Shown here one piece after another: positions 54,628 through 62,119 of a DNA stretch of 64,000 nucleotides. Both the position numbers and the translations under genes were made by a program. Numbering within the stretch: the stretch's first letter is position 1; every line of letters starts with the position of its first letter. Source of the stretch: Halomonas sp. ALS9 (GTDB lineage Bacteria; Pseudomonadota; Gammaproteobacteria; Pseudomonadales; Halomonadaceae); assembly GCF_001651035.1 (NCBI RefSeq), contig NZ_LXRG01000231.1:1-64000 (forward strand), written 5' to 3'. The notes beneath the pieces are model-generated. The model made no database searches. It was not told where the DNA came from and saw only the letters and a program-made list of their open reading frames with translations.

Positions 54628-55125
54628 AGGGAGAGAGATGCATCCAACACTGTTTTAAAAACTGTTTTCAACACTACAGGATGAGCTGGTCGCTCGATTA
54701 GGCCCATCTTTACACGTTCAGAAACATGTGATCGCGCTCTTCGCTACATCAAAGGTTCCTGATGTTTTGTGAAGCATCCTAAGTTTTATTTTATTTTTTA
54801 GATTTTTCTTATTTAGATTATCTTGCTACTTTCTACTTGCTACTACTTATGCAGTTTTTTAGTTTCTTACCACAGAAAAACAATCTAGGTTCATTGAGGA
54901 AACTACCAAATAAGTACTAAGATTATAGTCGTTGGCCTAAGTGTATGCAAGATTTTACTGCTAGGTTTAATGAGGCTATGGTACTAGAACGTGCAGCAGG
55001 GTTGCCCACTCAACTAACGCGCAGCGGTTAGTGGCCTAATAACGAGTGGACAATGTAGCCACCGTAAGCATTACGCGATGCCTTATTAAAGGCATTTTTA
55101 TTACAACAGTAACAAGGAGTGCTTT

Positions 55126-55671
55126 ATGGATCCGTTTCTCGGGGAAATCAAAATGTTAGGCTTTGCATGGGCGCCCGTGGGTTGGGGACTATGCAATGGT
55201 GCCCAGCTGTCTATTTCACAGAATACTGCCCTCTACTCTTTGCTTGGCGTTGTTTATGGCGGCAACGGTCAAACCACCTTTAACCTGCCAGATCTGAGAG
55301 GGCGAATGCCCAGAGGGCAAGGTCATGGAGCGGGCATGGGAAATGTCAATATCGGCGAGGAAGCTGGAGCGGAAAACCGCACACTGACTATTAATGAAAT
55401 GCCTCACCATACGCATGCCGCTGGGGCAATGACAACGCCGGAGAGCGCCAATCAAGCCACGCCTGCCACAGGGGATTATTTAGCCAGCGGGAAAACGGGT
55501 CTTAGCAGCTCTGTGAGCAATTATTTCCGTGGCACACCCTCTGGCACAGTTGCGTTAGGCAATGGCCAAACGGGCAGTAGCGGAGGGAGTCAACCGTTTA
55601 ACGTAATGAACCCTTATCTTGCCCTGAACTTTAGTATTGCGTTACAGGGTATCTTTCCATCCCGCCCATAG
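55126..55671 (+). CDS. Phage tail-collar (microcystin-dependent protein, Mdp) family protein
   Basis: A 181-residue protein with FLGEIKMLGFAWAPVGWGLC at the start, TFNLPDLRGRMPRGQGHG in the middle and NPYLALNFSIALQGIFPSR at the end, the complete Mdp/tail-collar layout. AAGGAG lies upstream of ATG 55126. Outside prophages these proteins occur in small sets with DUF6916 genes, as here, and may be surface or exported fibre proteins; there is no other phage gene around, so a prophage is unlikely. Confidence 0.9.
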   Translation: MDPFLGEIKMLGFAWAPVGWGLCNGAQLSISQNTALYSLLGVVYGGNGQTTFNLPDLRGRMPRGQGHGAGMGNVNIGEEAGAENRTLTINEMPHHTHAAGAMTTPESANQATPATGDYLASGKTGLSSSVSNYFRGTPSGTVALGNGQTGSSGGSQPFNVMNPYLALNFSIALQGIFPSRP

Positions 55672-55726
55672 GACAAGTTGCGGTGGCCGAATGCGTGAGG
55701 GTTCGGCCACCCACAGAGGAGTCACG

Positions 55727-56047
55727 ATGTTAGGCACCATTACAGCGGCGGATTTTCAGCCGCTACAGGGAAAAGTGTGTGTTTTTGAAGTAACACCAAC
55801 ACATTCGATGCAGTTCACGGTCGAGCAAGTAGAAAGCCGCCCCGACTGCCAAGTGCCGGGATCGGGCGAGGCGCGGGAGCCTTTCTGTGTTCTTCTGTCT
55901 GGGCAACAAGACGAGGCTGGTTTTACCAGCGCTACCGGGGTTTTGCGCCTAGGCGACGCTGCAACGCTGGAAGGCGTCTACATTAACCGTGTGTTACCCC
56001 CAATGGGTGGCGACCCACGGCCCTGGTATCAACTTGTCTTTAACTAA
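55727..56047 (+). CDS. DUF6916-family protein (106 aa)
   Basis: ATG 55727 follows GAGGAG; the longer in-phase frame from 55637 overlaps the tail-collar gene and lacks such a signal. The product (MLGTITAADFQPLQGKVCVF at the start, VLPPMGGDPRPWYQLVFN at the end) fits DUF6916, small beta-rich proteins repeatedly encoded next to Mdp tail-collar proteins. Role unknown; it may be a chaperone or structural partner of the collar protein. Confidence 0.8.
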   Translation: MLGTITAADFQPLQGKVCVFEVTPTHSMQFTVEQVESRPDCQVPGSGEAREPFCVLLSGQQDEAGFTSATGVLRLGDAATLEGVYINRVLPPMGGDPRPWYQLVFN

Positions 56048-56555
56048 TTTTTGACGAGGGCGTTTGCGGATACCAGACCCAACGTTCCACTGCCCCCATT
56101 AATCTTTCAAAGCGGAACCCTAACTGCTGGTAAAGCTGTTTGGCATAAACATTAAACGGGTCGACGGAGAGGGAAACGGGGCTCATCACTTGAGCCCCTG
56201 CTGACTGGACTGCCCGAAGAACAACAGCCCCATAGCCCTTGTTACGTGCCCCCTTGATTAGCGCGAGATCAAGAATATGCACTTCATCGGCACCGAAATC
56301 CACAGTAACTCGGCCGATCCGCTCGCCCTGTTTTTCGACGATATAATACAAGGCATTGGGGTAAGCGGTTCCATAACCGACCGCTTGCGCCTTCACCTGC
56401 ATCTCAAGCAAGGCCTCAATGACATCTTGATCAGCCAACGCCAATTGCAGGTCTTGCCGAATATCACGATAAAGCGCTTCGAGAAAAAGATGATCAGAGT
56501 CTCTAGAGGGCCGAAGTTGCAGCCCATCGTTTAAGTGCCTGCCTATGCCCGCCAT
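56040..56555 (-). CDS. GNAT-family N-acetyltransferase
   Basis: About 171 residues from ATG 56555. The frame can be extended to a TTG at 56627, but the GNAT fold begins at LQLRPSRDSDHLFLEALYRD. Acetyl-CoA loop: GARNKGYGAVVLRAV; C-terminal half: VDPFNVYAKQLYQQLGFRF, a standard closing motif. Substrate unknown. It is convergent with the DUF6916 gene with stops overlapping by eight bases; GNAT genes recur beside Mdp/DUF6916 pairs, so modification of the collar protein is a reasonable idea, unproved. Confidence 0.85.
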   Translation of the reverse strand: MAGIGRHLNDGLQLRPSRDSDHLFLEALYRDIRQDLQLALADQDVIEALLEMQVKAQAVGYGTAYPNALYYIVEKQGERIGRVTVDFGADEVHILDLALIKGARNKGYGAVVLRAVQSAGAQVMSPVSLSVDPFNVYAKQLYQQLGFRFERLMGAVERWVWYPQTPSSKIS

Positions 56556-56640
56556 TTGTTTGCCATTGCCTAAGGATATAAATTGATTGAATCGCCCACC
56601 ACTACAAGATAAGCGTGAGCTTGCCAAAAATGGTGAGTGC

Positions 56641-57231
56641 TCACCAACCCCCTTGGCCCTCTAACAAGCTGCGGGTGTTGTTATTAAGCGGCATGCGGAA
56701 ATCGGCGCTGCCGAGTACCATGGCATCGCCTGCCCGCACTACCCTAGCACTCACATAGACGTAGTCCTGGCCCTGTGCATAGGTGCCCATTAAAATTGAA
56801 CGGGCGTTGTGCTGAGCGGTTAGGCGCTGAACTTGCCGTGAAAGAATTAATTCCCCCACGCTCTCTTCGATGAACATGCTGTCGCGCATTTTAACTTCGC
56901 GTACCTGCATACCCTGGCGGGCCAGGGCGGACGCCATAATTTCAGAGCTGATACGCCCCAGTGTCGACGATTGGCTTAGATTGTCGATGCTCACAAAGGT
57001 GGCAGCAATCATGGGGCTATAGCGCGTGAGCTCTGGGTTACTGGCAACCATCTGCTCGGCAGCGGCATGAACCAATTCAGACAGATCGGGTTCCGGTTCG
57101 GCGGGTCTATTGTTAGCATTACCCAGCGTGCCACAGCCAGCCAGTAACAGTAGCGTAATACCCATGGCCATCCCGCGGGCCGCATGGCTGATAGAGCGAG
57201 CGCGCCGAGCAGCGAAAAGTGTAATCAGCAT
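56641..57231 (-). CDS. FlgO-family outer-membrane lipoprotein
   Basis: About 196 residues from ATG 57231, five bases after the preceding gene; the longer frame to 57366 overlaps that gene. A lipobox (LLLLAGC) follows an Arg-rich n-region, and DLSELVHAAAEQMVASNPEL, SPMIAATFVSIDNL and SRQVQRLTAQHNARSILMGT are FlgO-domain features. In Vibrio, FlgO is an outer-membrane protein needed for normal flagellar function, but no flagellar genes are seen here, so the FlgO-like protein may serve another envelope role. Confidence 0.82.
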   Translation of the reverse strand: MLITLFAARRARSISHAARGMAMGITLLLLAGCGTLGNANNRPAEPEPDLSELVHAAAEQMVASNPELTRYSPMIAATFVSIDNLSQSSTLGRISSEIMASALARQGMQVREVKMRDSMFIEESVGELILSRQVQRLTAQHNARSILMGTYAQGQDYVYVSARVVRAGDAMVLGSADFRMPLNNNTRSLLEGQGGW

Positions 57232-57235
57232 GAAA

Positions 57236-57973
57236 TTACCACGTATCTGTAAGGGAAACGGAGGGTGTGGTAGGTGCCTGGGGCACGCGGTGAGGGGCAT
57301 ATTGACGACGATCACCGGCATTGATGTAGTAAATGTTGGACGAAGAGTAGAGAATTCGTTCGCCATCGATAATTTGCGTGGTCACGATAATCTCTTCATT
57401 GCCGGTGTGCGTCCAGCTACCGCTGGTGGTGTCGGCAAGCATGCCTGCGGGGATTAACCCTAGTGCAGGTTCTGCCCACTGGTTATACGGAATGGTAGCC
57501 ACAGCGATACCCGCGGTGAGTGCGGTAAAAGCACCGACGGGAGGGCGGATAAAGCCGCGATCACGGTGTTCGACGACTTCGACATTAAACGTGATATTGG
57601 CGCTGTTTGCAGTGGGGACGGTGGTGAGGTTGGCGCCCCGTGAGACCAGCTCGCTGGTCAGCAGTGCGCGAAAGCCGCGCCCAAATTCACCGCCGCTGTA
57701 GGCGTGCAGTGCTTCACTGTCGGGTTCGCTAATGTGTAAATCGCGATTACGAACGCGCTCGCGTTGCAAAATGCTGGTAGCTTCATGGCGGGCCAGCACA
57801 TCCCAGTGGTGGGCAGCCTGCATACGCTGCTGCTCAGTGTAGGGGTAAGTAGTGGCTATCGGCGCTTGAGATGTATTGGCATAAAAGCAGCCGCTGAGCA
57901 TTAAGCTTGCCAGCCCCAAGCTGACAGGACGTATGAAATAGGGTAATGGGAATAATCTGGGACGGGTGCGCAC
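57236..57973 (-). CDS. Lipoprotein of unknown function upstream of the FlgO-like gene
   Basis: A 245-residue lipoprotein with lipobox LMLSGC (C29). The mature part has an N-terminal helical stretch (QRMQAAHHWDVLARHEATSI) and a beta-rich C-terminal half (NSANITFNVEVVEHRDRG). A hydrophobic segment (AFTALTAGIAVATIPY) could be a second membrane span or a loop. It is cotranscribed with the FlgO-like gene, five bases apart. Both are probably periplasm-facing outer-membrane lipoproteins acting together. Confidence 0.72.
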   Translation of the reverse strand: MRTRPRLFPLPYFIRPVSLGLASLMLSGCFYANTSQAPIATTYPYTEQQRMQAAHHWDVLARHEATSILQRERVRNRDLHISEPDSEALHAYSGGEFGRGFRALLTSELVSRGANLTTVPTANSANITFNVEVVEHRDRGFIRPPVGAFTALTAGIAVATIPYNQWAEPALGLIPAGMLADTTSGSWTHTGNEEIIVTTQIIDGERILYSSSNIYYINAGDRRQYAPHRVPQAPTTPSVSLTDTW

Positions 57974-58103
57974 CTGCTGGTTCCTTTTTCGCTACAAAAC
58001 GGCTTTTGATAGACTGTTCGCCATGCTTAGTTTGCCATGCCTAATTCATCATACCTAGCTAGATCGGCCACGAGGTTAAAAACTTGAATGAGCGATAACA
58101 CCA

Positions 58104-59108
58104 ATGCTTGAAGATCATCGCAGCGGTCCGCGCCATGATTCGCTAATGTCGGCCTATCATGAGAGTGATAGTGGGAGCGGTTGGATGATCAGCTATCTCG
58201 ATATCATGACCCTACTGGTGGCCCTTTTTGTGGTCATTATTGCCGCTGCTGGGCCGGTTATTCCTCAGTTGAACCAGACAAATAATATGAGTGAAGATGC
58301 TGACGCACCCTTACCTAATTTGGGCGTTCCGCTGCCCGAAGCTTTGGCCCAGGTAAGCACTGAGCGGGTGGGTGTCGCCCGTTGGGGCGTTGAAGGATTG
58401 AGTCCTATGGCCATCAGTGCGGCGCTAGGCGTCGCCGGGCTGCCCAAGTTGACTGATCTTCCTCGGCGAGTCAGCGTCGGTGTCCCACCGCTTTTGGCAG
58501 CACCACTGCCGCCCGCTGAACCGGTTATTTCTTTACCCAAACTGTTGATGCCCGCGGGCAGCGATGATTTTACATCGCCCTTAGCTGACTACATGGTGGT
58601 GTTAACTGATCGCCCCCCGGTGAATGTGCAAGCAGTGAGTGATGAGTCAGTCTCGGGGGCACTTGCCCTGGATCAGGCGCTCTCCCAGCGCGTTGAAGAG
58701 TCTACCTACCTACCCGACCTGGAGGGCGTTGAAGTGTCACGAGTGGCTGAGGGGATTAGTCTGCGTGTGCAGGATCAACTGCTGTTTCCTTCGGCAACGG
58801 CCGAGCTGACCAATGACGGGTCGTCACTAGTGGGTAGTTTGTTGGAAACTATTCAGCGCTACGATGGCGAAGTATGGGTTGAGGGCCACTCGGATAGTCA
58901 GACTATTAGCACTGATGAATTCTCGTCTAATTGGGCACTGTCTAGTGCCCGTGCGATTGCTATTGTGGAAGCACTGGAAGCGGCGGGTGTCGACGCTGAA
59001 CGCCTGCGTGCCGTGGGTTTGGCGGCCACTAAACCGCTTGAGAATAATGCCACAGCGGAAGGGCGCGCACGCAACCGGCGGGTTGAAGTAGTGATTCATG
59101 TCGAGTAG
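58104..59108 (+). CDS. MotB/OmpA-family peptidoglycan-binding membrane protein
   Basis: A 334-residue protein. One N-terminal span, WMISYLDIMTLLVALFVVII, carries an aspartate (D33) where MotB/PomB stator proteins have their ion-binding residue. After a Pro-rich linker comes an OmpA-like domain (WVEGHSDSQT, ALSSARAIAIVEALEAAGVD, ARNRRVEVVIHV) that binds peptidoglycan. No MotA partner is adjacent. It is divergent from the two-lipoprotein operon and may belong to an envelope-tethering or stator-like complex. Starts at 58104 and 58146 are both possible. Confidence 0.85.
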   Translation: MLEDHRSGPRHDSLMSAYHESDSGSGWMISYLDIMTLLVALFVVIIAAAGPVIPQLNQTNNMSEDADAPLPNLGVPLPEALAQVSTERVGVARWGVEGLSPMAISAALGVAGLPKLTDLPRRVSVGVPPLLAAPLPPAEPVISLPKLLMPAGSDDFTSPLADYMVVLTDRPPVNVQAVSDESVSGALALDQALSQRVEESTYLPDLEGVEVSRVAEGISLRVQDQLLFPSATAELTNDGSSLVGSLLETIQRYDGEVWVEGHSDSQTISTDEFSSNWALSSARAIAIVEALEAAGVDAERLRAVGLAATKPLENNATAEGRARNRRVEVVIHVE

Positions 59109-59139
59109 CGAGTCTCTGATCACATGCAGATCTGAGCAC

Positions 59140-59180
59140 GTACAACAATATCACGTACAAAAATATTCACGTACAAAAGT
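59140..59180. repeat. Three tandem copies of a ~16 bp CACGTACAA unit
   Basis: CACGTACAACAATAT, CACGTACAAAAATATT and CACGTACAAAAGTATT occur head to tail just after the OmpA-like gene and before the A-rich (minus-strand T) run of the small-RNA terminator. Confidence 0.7.
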
Positions 59181-59194
59181 ATTAAATTAATATT

Positions 59195-59222
59195 AAAAAA
59201 AAGCCCGCCGGGGGAGGCGGGC
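59195..59222 (-). terminator. Intrinsic terminator of the predicted minus-strand RNA
   Basis: GCCCGCC/GGCGGGC stem with a UCCCCC loop, then eight T on the minus strand (59202-59195). On the plus strand no T run follows, so its direction is clear. Confidence 0.88.
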
Positions 59223-59291
59223 ATTAAAGGGCTTGGCTCACTGCAGCCCACTGGCATCAGGTGAGGGGTGTACAGGATGACCAGTGGGTAC
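59195..59291 (-). ncRNA. Predicted small RNA (~97 nt) with own promoter and terminator, no known family
   Basis: On the minus strand a near-consensus promoter (TTGGCA, 16 bases, TATACT) directs transcription from about 59291. The RNA begins with an 8-bp hairpin (CCCACTGG 59281-59288 with CCAGTGGG 59247-59254). Its 26-base loop contains the C-rich CACCCCTCACC, able to pair with Shine-Dalgarno sequences. A short GGCT/AGCC hairpin follows, then a GCCCGCC-TCCCCC-GGCGGGC terminator with eight T. No translatable frame lies in it and there is no minus-strand gene upstream for the terminator to serve. Confidence 0.72.
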
Positions 59292-59297
59292 AATTTC

Positions 59298-59325
59298 AGT
59301 ATAGCTATTTCTAGGGCGTTGCCAA
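59298..59325 (-). promoter_or_regulatory. Sigma-70 promoter of the predicted minus-strand RNA
   Basis: Minus strand: TTGGCA at 59325-59320, spacer of 16, TATACT at 59303-59298. Both hexamers are within one or two bases of consensus. Confidence 0.7.
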
Positions 59326-59646
59326 GTGCTGTGACGTTTTTTTATAGCCTTATTATCACTTTAGTTAATGCTAATGCTTTTTTGGAGAGCAAACAGCAAC
59401 GCAAGTGCACCGATCTGTTTCATGCGCTTTTTTAGTGCATTCAGGCTGCCTCTTTTTGGTGCTTACAGGTTTTGCGATTTATTTACGCCTTCAGTTGCCA
59501 TATAACCTTCTGATGAATAGGAGCTTCTCCGTATTGGCTTATATATTGCTTCGCTCTTGATAGCCAATTAATAGCTGGTCATAGCTCGTCAGGTGGTTTA
59601 GCTATACTGCTTGAACAATGCGTTAAGGCCGACAAGAGGTAGTGCC
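59326..59646. other. About 320 bases without a gene before gpgP
   Basis: AT-rich, between the promoter of the minus-strand RNA and the GAGGT ribosome-binding site of gpgP. No frame or structured element was recognised. It presumably holds the gpgP promoter. Confidence 0.5.
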
Positions 59647-60624
59647 ATGCCTGAATCCGCTCGTCTCTCAGCATCCCCCGCATCCTCCGCATCAATGCCT
59701 TTGGAAGCGCCGATTTCGGTTGATCCCGCTCTGCAGCCACGGCTGGTAGTGACCGATCTTGATGGCTCGCTGCTCGATCATCACAGTTATGACTTCAGCC
59801 CTGCGGCCCCCTGGCTTGCCCGCTTAAAACAGATGGGAGTGCCGGTGATTCCGGTGACCAGTAAAACCCGTGCCGAGCTGATTCCCCTGCGCGAAGCCTT
59901 GGGCCTCACGGCAACGCCATTTATCGCTGAAAATGGTGCAGTGATTGGTTTGCCGCCAGGCTGGTGCCATGCACGCTTAGACCGCCCGGGGAGTGGACGC
60001 GATGGTGTCGTTATCAAGCACCCGGGGGTAGATATTGGCTTTATTCGTGCCCGGCTTAAGGTGTGGCGTGAGCGTCTAAATATTCGCTTTACCCGCATGG
60101 GGGAACTGAGTGTGCCAGAGGTGATGGAGCTTACCGGGCTTGATGCAGCTCGCGCCCGAGACGCAAGGCAGCGTGAAGGCAGTGAACCGTTGCTGTGGCA
60201 GGACACCGAAGCGGCTCTGGAAGCGTTTCGGGTCGCTTTAGAAGGGGATGGACTACAGCTTACTCAAGGCGGGCGCTTTTGGCATGTTATGGGGCTCTCC
60301 GCTGATAAGGGCAATGCCGTCGAGTGGTTGGTGAAGCGCTTTGCGGCATTAAGAGGCCGAACGCCTCTTTCACTGGGGCTAGGAGACGGGCCAAACGATA
60401 TCACTATGCTCGAAGCCGTCGATCAAGCCGTCGTAATCCGTGGTTGCCACGATTTAGTCGTAGAACCCCGCAACGCTTCGCTCTACCGCACCGAGGCAAC
60501 CGGGCCGACCGGCTGGGCCGAGGGGGTGGCCTACTGGTGGGGGCGAGACGACCGCCGTTTAGCGACGGCGGTGAAGGGTGATGCTGTGTTCTCGGAATCC
60601 AGTTCTTTAAGTGCAGCTCTTTGA
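59647..60624 (+). CDS. gpgP: Glucosyl-/mannosyl-3-phosphoglycerate phosphatase (HAD-IIB)
   Basis: About 325 residues from ATG 59647, which has GAGGT seven bases upstream; the TTG at 59611 has none. HAD motif I LVVTDLDGSLLD, motif II VIPVTSKTRAEL, and motif IV SLGLGDGPNDITMLEAVD place it in the MPGP family. With the synthase encoded next it would remove the phosphate from glucosyl-3-phosphoglycerate to give glucosylglycerate, an anionic compatible solute used under salt or nitrogen stress. Its last codons lie in the first units of the 14-bp repeat array. Confidence 0.88.
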   Translation: MPESARLSASPASSASMPLEAPISVDPALQPRLVVTDLDGSLLDHHSYDFSPAAPWLARLKQMGVPVIPVTSKTRAELIPLREALGLTATPFIAENGAVIGLPPGWCHARLDRPGSGRDGVVIKHPGVDIGFIRARLKVWRERLNIRFTRMGELSVPEVMELTGLDAARARDARQREGSEPLLWQDTEAALEAFRVALEGDGLQLTQGGRFWHVMGLSADKGNAVEWLVKRFAALRGRTPLSLGLGDGPNDITMLEAVDQAVVIRGCHDLVVEPRNASLYRTEATGPTGWAEGVAYWWGRDDRRLATAVKGDAVFSESSSLSAAL

Positions 60625-60729
60625 GAACAGATCTTTGATTCCAGTTCTTTGAATCCAGGTCTTTGACTCTAGGTCTTTGACTCTAGGTCTTTGAATCCAG
60701 GTCTTTGAATCCAGGTCTTTGAATCCAGA
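60604..60729. repeat. Nine head-to-tail copies of a 14-bp unit between gpgP and gpgS
   Basis: Unit TCTTTGAATCCAGG, exactly periodic from 60604 to 60729, with variants TCTTTGACTCTAGG and TCTTTGATTCCAGT. The first two units overlap the gpgP 3' end, and the last stops 11 bases before the gpgS ATG. Because 14 is not a multiple of three, copy-number change would alter the leader but not a reading frame. Confidence 0.95.
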
Positions 60730-60740
60730 TAGGTAAGCGC

Positions 60741-61961
60741 ATGAGTGACTTTCATCAGAACGGAATTATTACCGACTTTCACAACCTTACCCGGCGCACG
60801 GTGGAGGCGCTTGAACAGGAGCTTTGTCAATTTTCCCGGCGACGGCCAATGGGATTGATTCTGCCATCGCTGTTTTCGGAACTGGAAGGGCCTGCACTGT
60901 CGGCAATCGTTGACGAGCTGGTTAAAGTCCCGTATCTCAATGAAATTGTCATTGGTTTGGATCGCGCTGATCGAGAGCAATTTTTATACGCTCGTGATTT
61001 TTTTTCACGCTTGCCACAGCATACTCGCATTTTATGGAACGACGGCCCACGCCTGCGCGCCCTGGATGCAGAGTTGGAAGAGCACGGGTTAGGCGCTTTG
61101 GAACCCGGCAAGGGGCGCAATGTATGGTACTGCGCAGGTTATATGTTGTCCTCTGGGCGCTCGAAGGTGGTGGGGTTGCACGACTGCGATATCCTGACCT
61201 ACGAGCGAGGGCTGCTGGCGCGCTTGATGTACCCGGTAGCCCATCCCAACTTTAACTACAGTTTCTGCAAAGGCTATTACCCGCGCATTGCCGAGGGTAA
61301 GCTGAACGGCCGCGTCTCTAGACTGTTAGTCACGCCGTTACTGCGGGCGCTGAAGACCGTCTGCGGGCCAATGCCGTACCTCGATTATCTGGATAGCTTT
61401 CGTTATCCGTTGTCGGGAGAGTTTGCGATGCGCAGCGAAGTGCTTGAGGGAATTCGTATGCCGGCGGATTGGGGGCTGGAGATTGGTGTTTTATCGGAGC
61501 TGCAGCGCAACTATTCCCTGCGCCAGCTTTGCCAAGTAGATATTGCCGATGCCTACGACCATAAACATCAGCCGGTTAGCGAAGATGATCCCAACGGCGG
61601 TTTAAACCGTATGAGTCTGGATATCTCAAAAGCGCTCTATCGTAAACTAGCCACCCAGGGTATTACCTTTAGCAGCGAAGATTTCCGCACCCTGAAAGCT
61701 ACCTACTACCGCTTCGCGCTGGATTTGATTGAAGCCTACGATCACGATGCCACCATGAACGGGCTGAGCCTTGACCGCCACAGTGAAGAGCAGGCTGTGG
61801 AGTTGTTTGCCAGCAACCTACTTGAAGCAGGTAATCTGTTTATGGATAACCCTCGAGAACGGCCCTTTATCCCCAGTTGGAATCGGGTGCAAGCCGCGGT
61901 GCCGGATCTGCTTACGCGTATGCACGAGGCAGTCGAGCTGGATAACCAGGGCAAGGTTTAA
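60741..61961 (+). CDS. gpgS: Glucosyl-3-phosphoglycerate synthase (GT81)
   Basis: A 406-residue GT-A enzyme of the GT81 family: ITDFHNLTRRTVEALEQEL, LILPSLFSELEGPAL, VVGLHDCDILTYERG (metal-binding DxD-like DCD), and GEFAMRSEVLEGIRMPADWG are GpgS hallmarks. It joins a glucosyl group from NDP-glucose to 3-phosphoglycerate, the first step of glucosylglycerate synthesis. A 14-bp tandem-repeat array forms its immediate upstream region, and AGGT is the likely ribosome-binding site. A strong terminator follows at 62007-62039. Confidence 0.92.
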   Translation: MSDFHQNGIITDFHNLTRRTVEALEQELCQFSRRRPMGLILPSLFSELEGPALSAIVDELVKVPYLNEIVIGLDRADREQFLYARDFFSRLPQHTRILWNDGPRLRALDAELEEHGLGALEPGKGRNVWYCAGYMLSSGRSKVVGLHDCDILTYERGLLARLMYPVAHPNFNYSFCKGYYPRIAEGKLNGRVSRLLVTPLLRALKTVCGPMPYLDYLDSFRYPLSGEFAMRSEVLEGIRMPADWGLEIGVLSELQRNYSLRQLCQVDIADAYDHKHQPVSEDDPNGGLNRMSLDISKALYRKLATQGITFSSEDFRTLKATYYRFALDLIEAYDHDATMNGLSLDRHSEEQAVELFASNLLEAGNLFMDNPRERPFIPSWNRVQAAVPDLLTRMHEAVELDNQGKV

Positions 61962-62006
61962 CCGTTCAGGTTGTTAATCATTTTTTCAAAAACCGTTCAT
62001 CCATTA

Positions 62007-62039
62007 AAGAGGCCAGCTACCCAAGGTAGCTGGCCTCTT
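62007..62039. terminator. 15-bp hairpin terminator between gpgS and the chemoreceptor gene
   Basis: AAGAGGCCAGCTACC and GGTAGCTGGCCTCTT pair perfectly around CAA. It lies between convergent genes and has T or A on both flanks, so it may serve both strands. Confidence 0.8.
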
Positions 62040-62119
62040 ACGCAGTGCATGTTTGTAAAATGCGGTTTTTAAGGTTTGGTTTTTAGCTCATGATTGTTAA
62101 CACCTAGTTTTCGCTAGCG

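Larger units (their letters stand above)
54185..55125. other. 941-base gap between the adhesin and tail-collar genes
   Basis: AT-rich. It contains the palindrome at 54185-54200, a doubtful 106-codon GTG frame on the minus strand (54307-54627), a possible promoter (TTGAGG and TAAGAT, 18 bases apart, near 54893-54925) and a terminator-like hairpin ATGCCTT/AAGGCAT plus T run at 55078-55100. No clear gene. Confidence 0.55.

Noticed and set aside
55126..56047. Prophage remnant
   Set aside because: Only the tail-collar gene is phage-like; there is no integrase, capsid, portal or terminase, and Mdp/DUF6916 pairs occur outside phages.
60604..60729. CRISPR array
   Set aside because: The 14-bp units abut with no spacers, so this is a tandem repeat.
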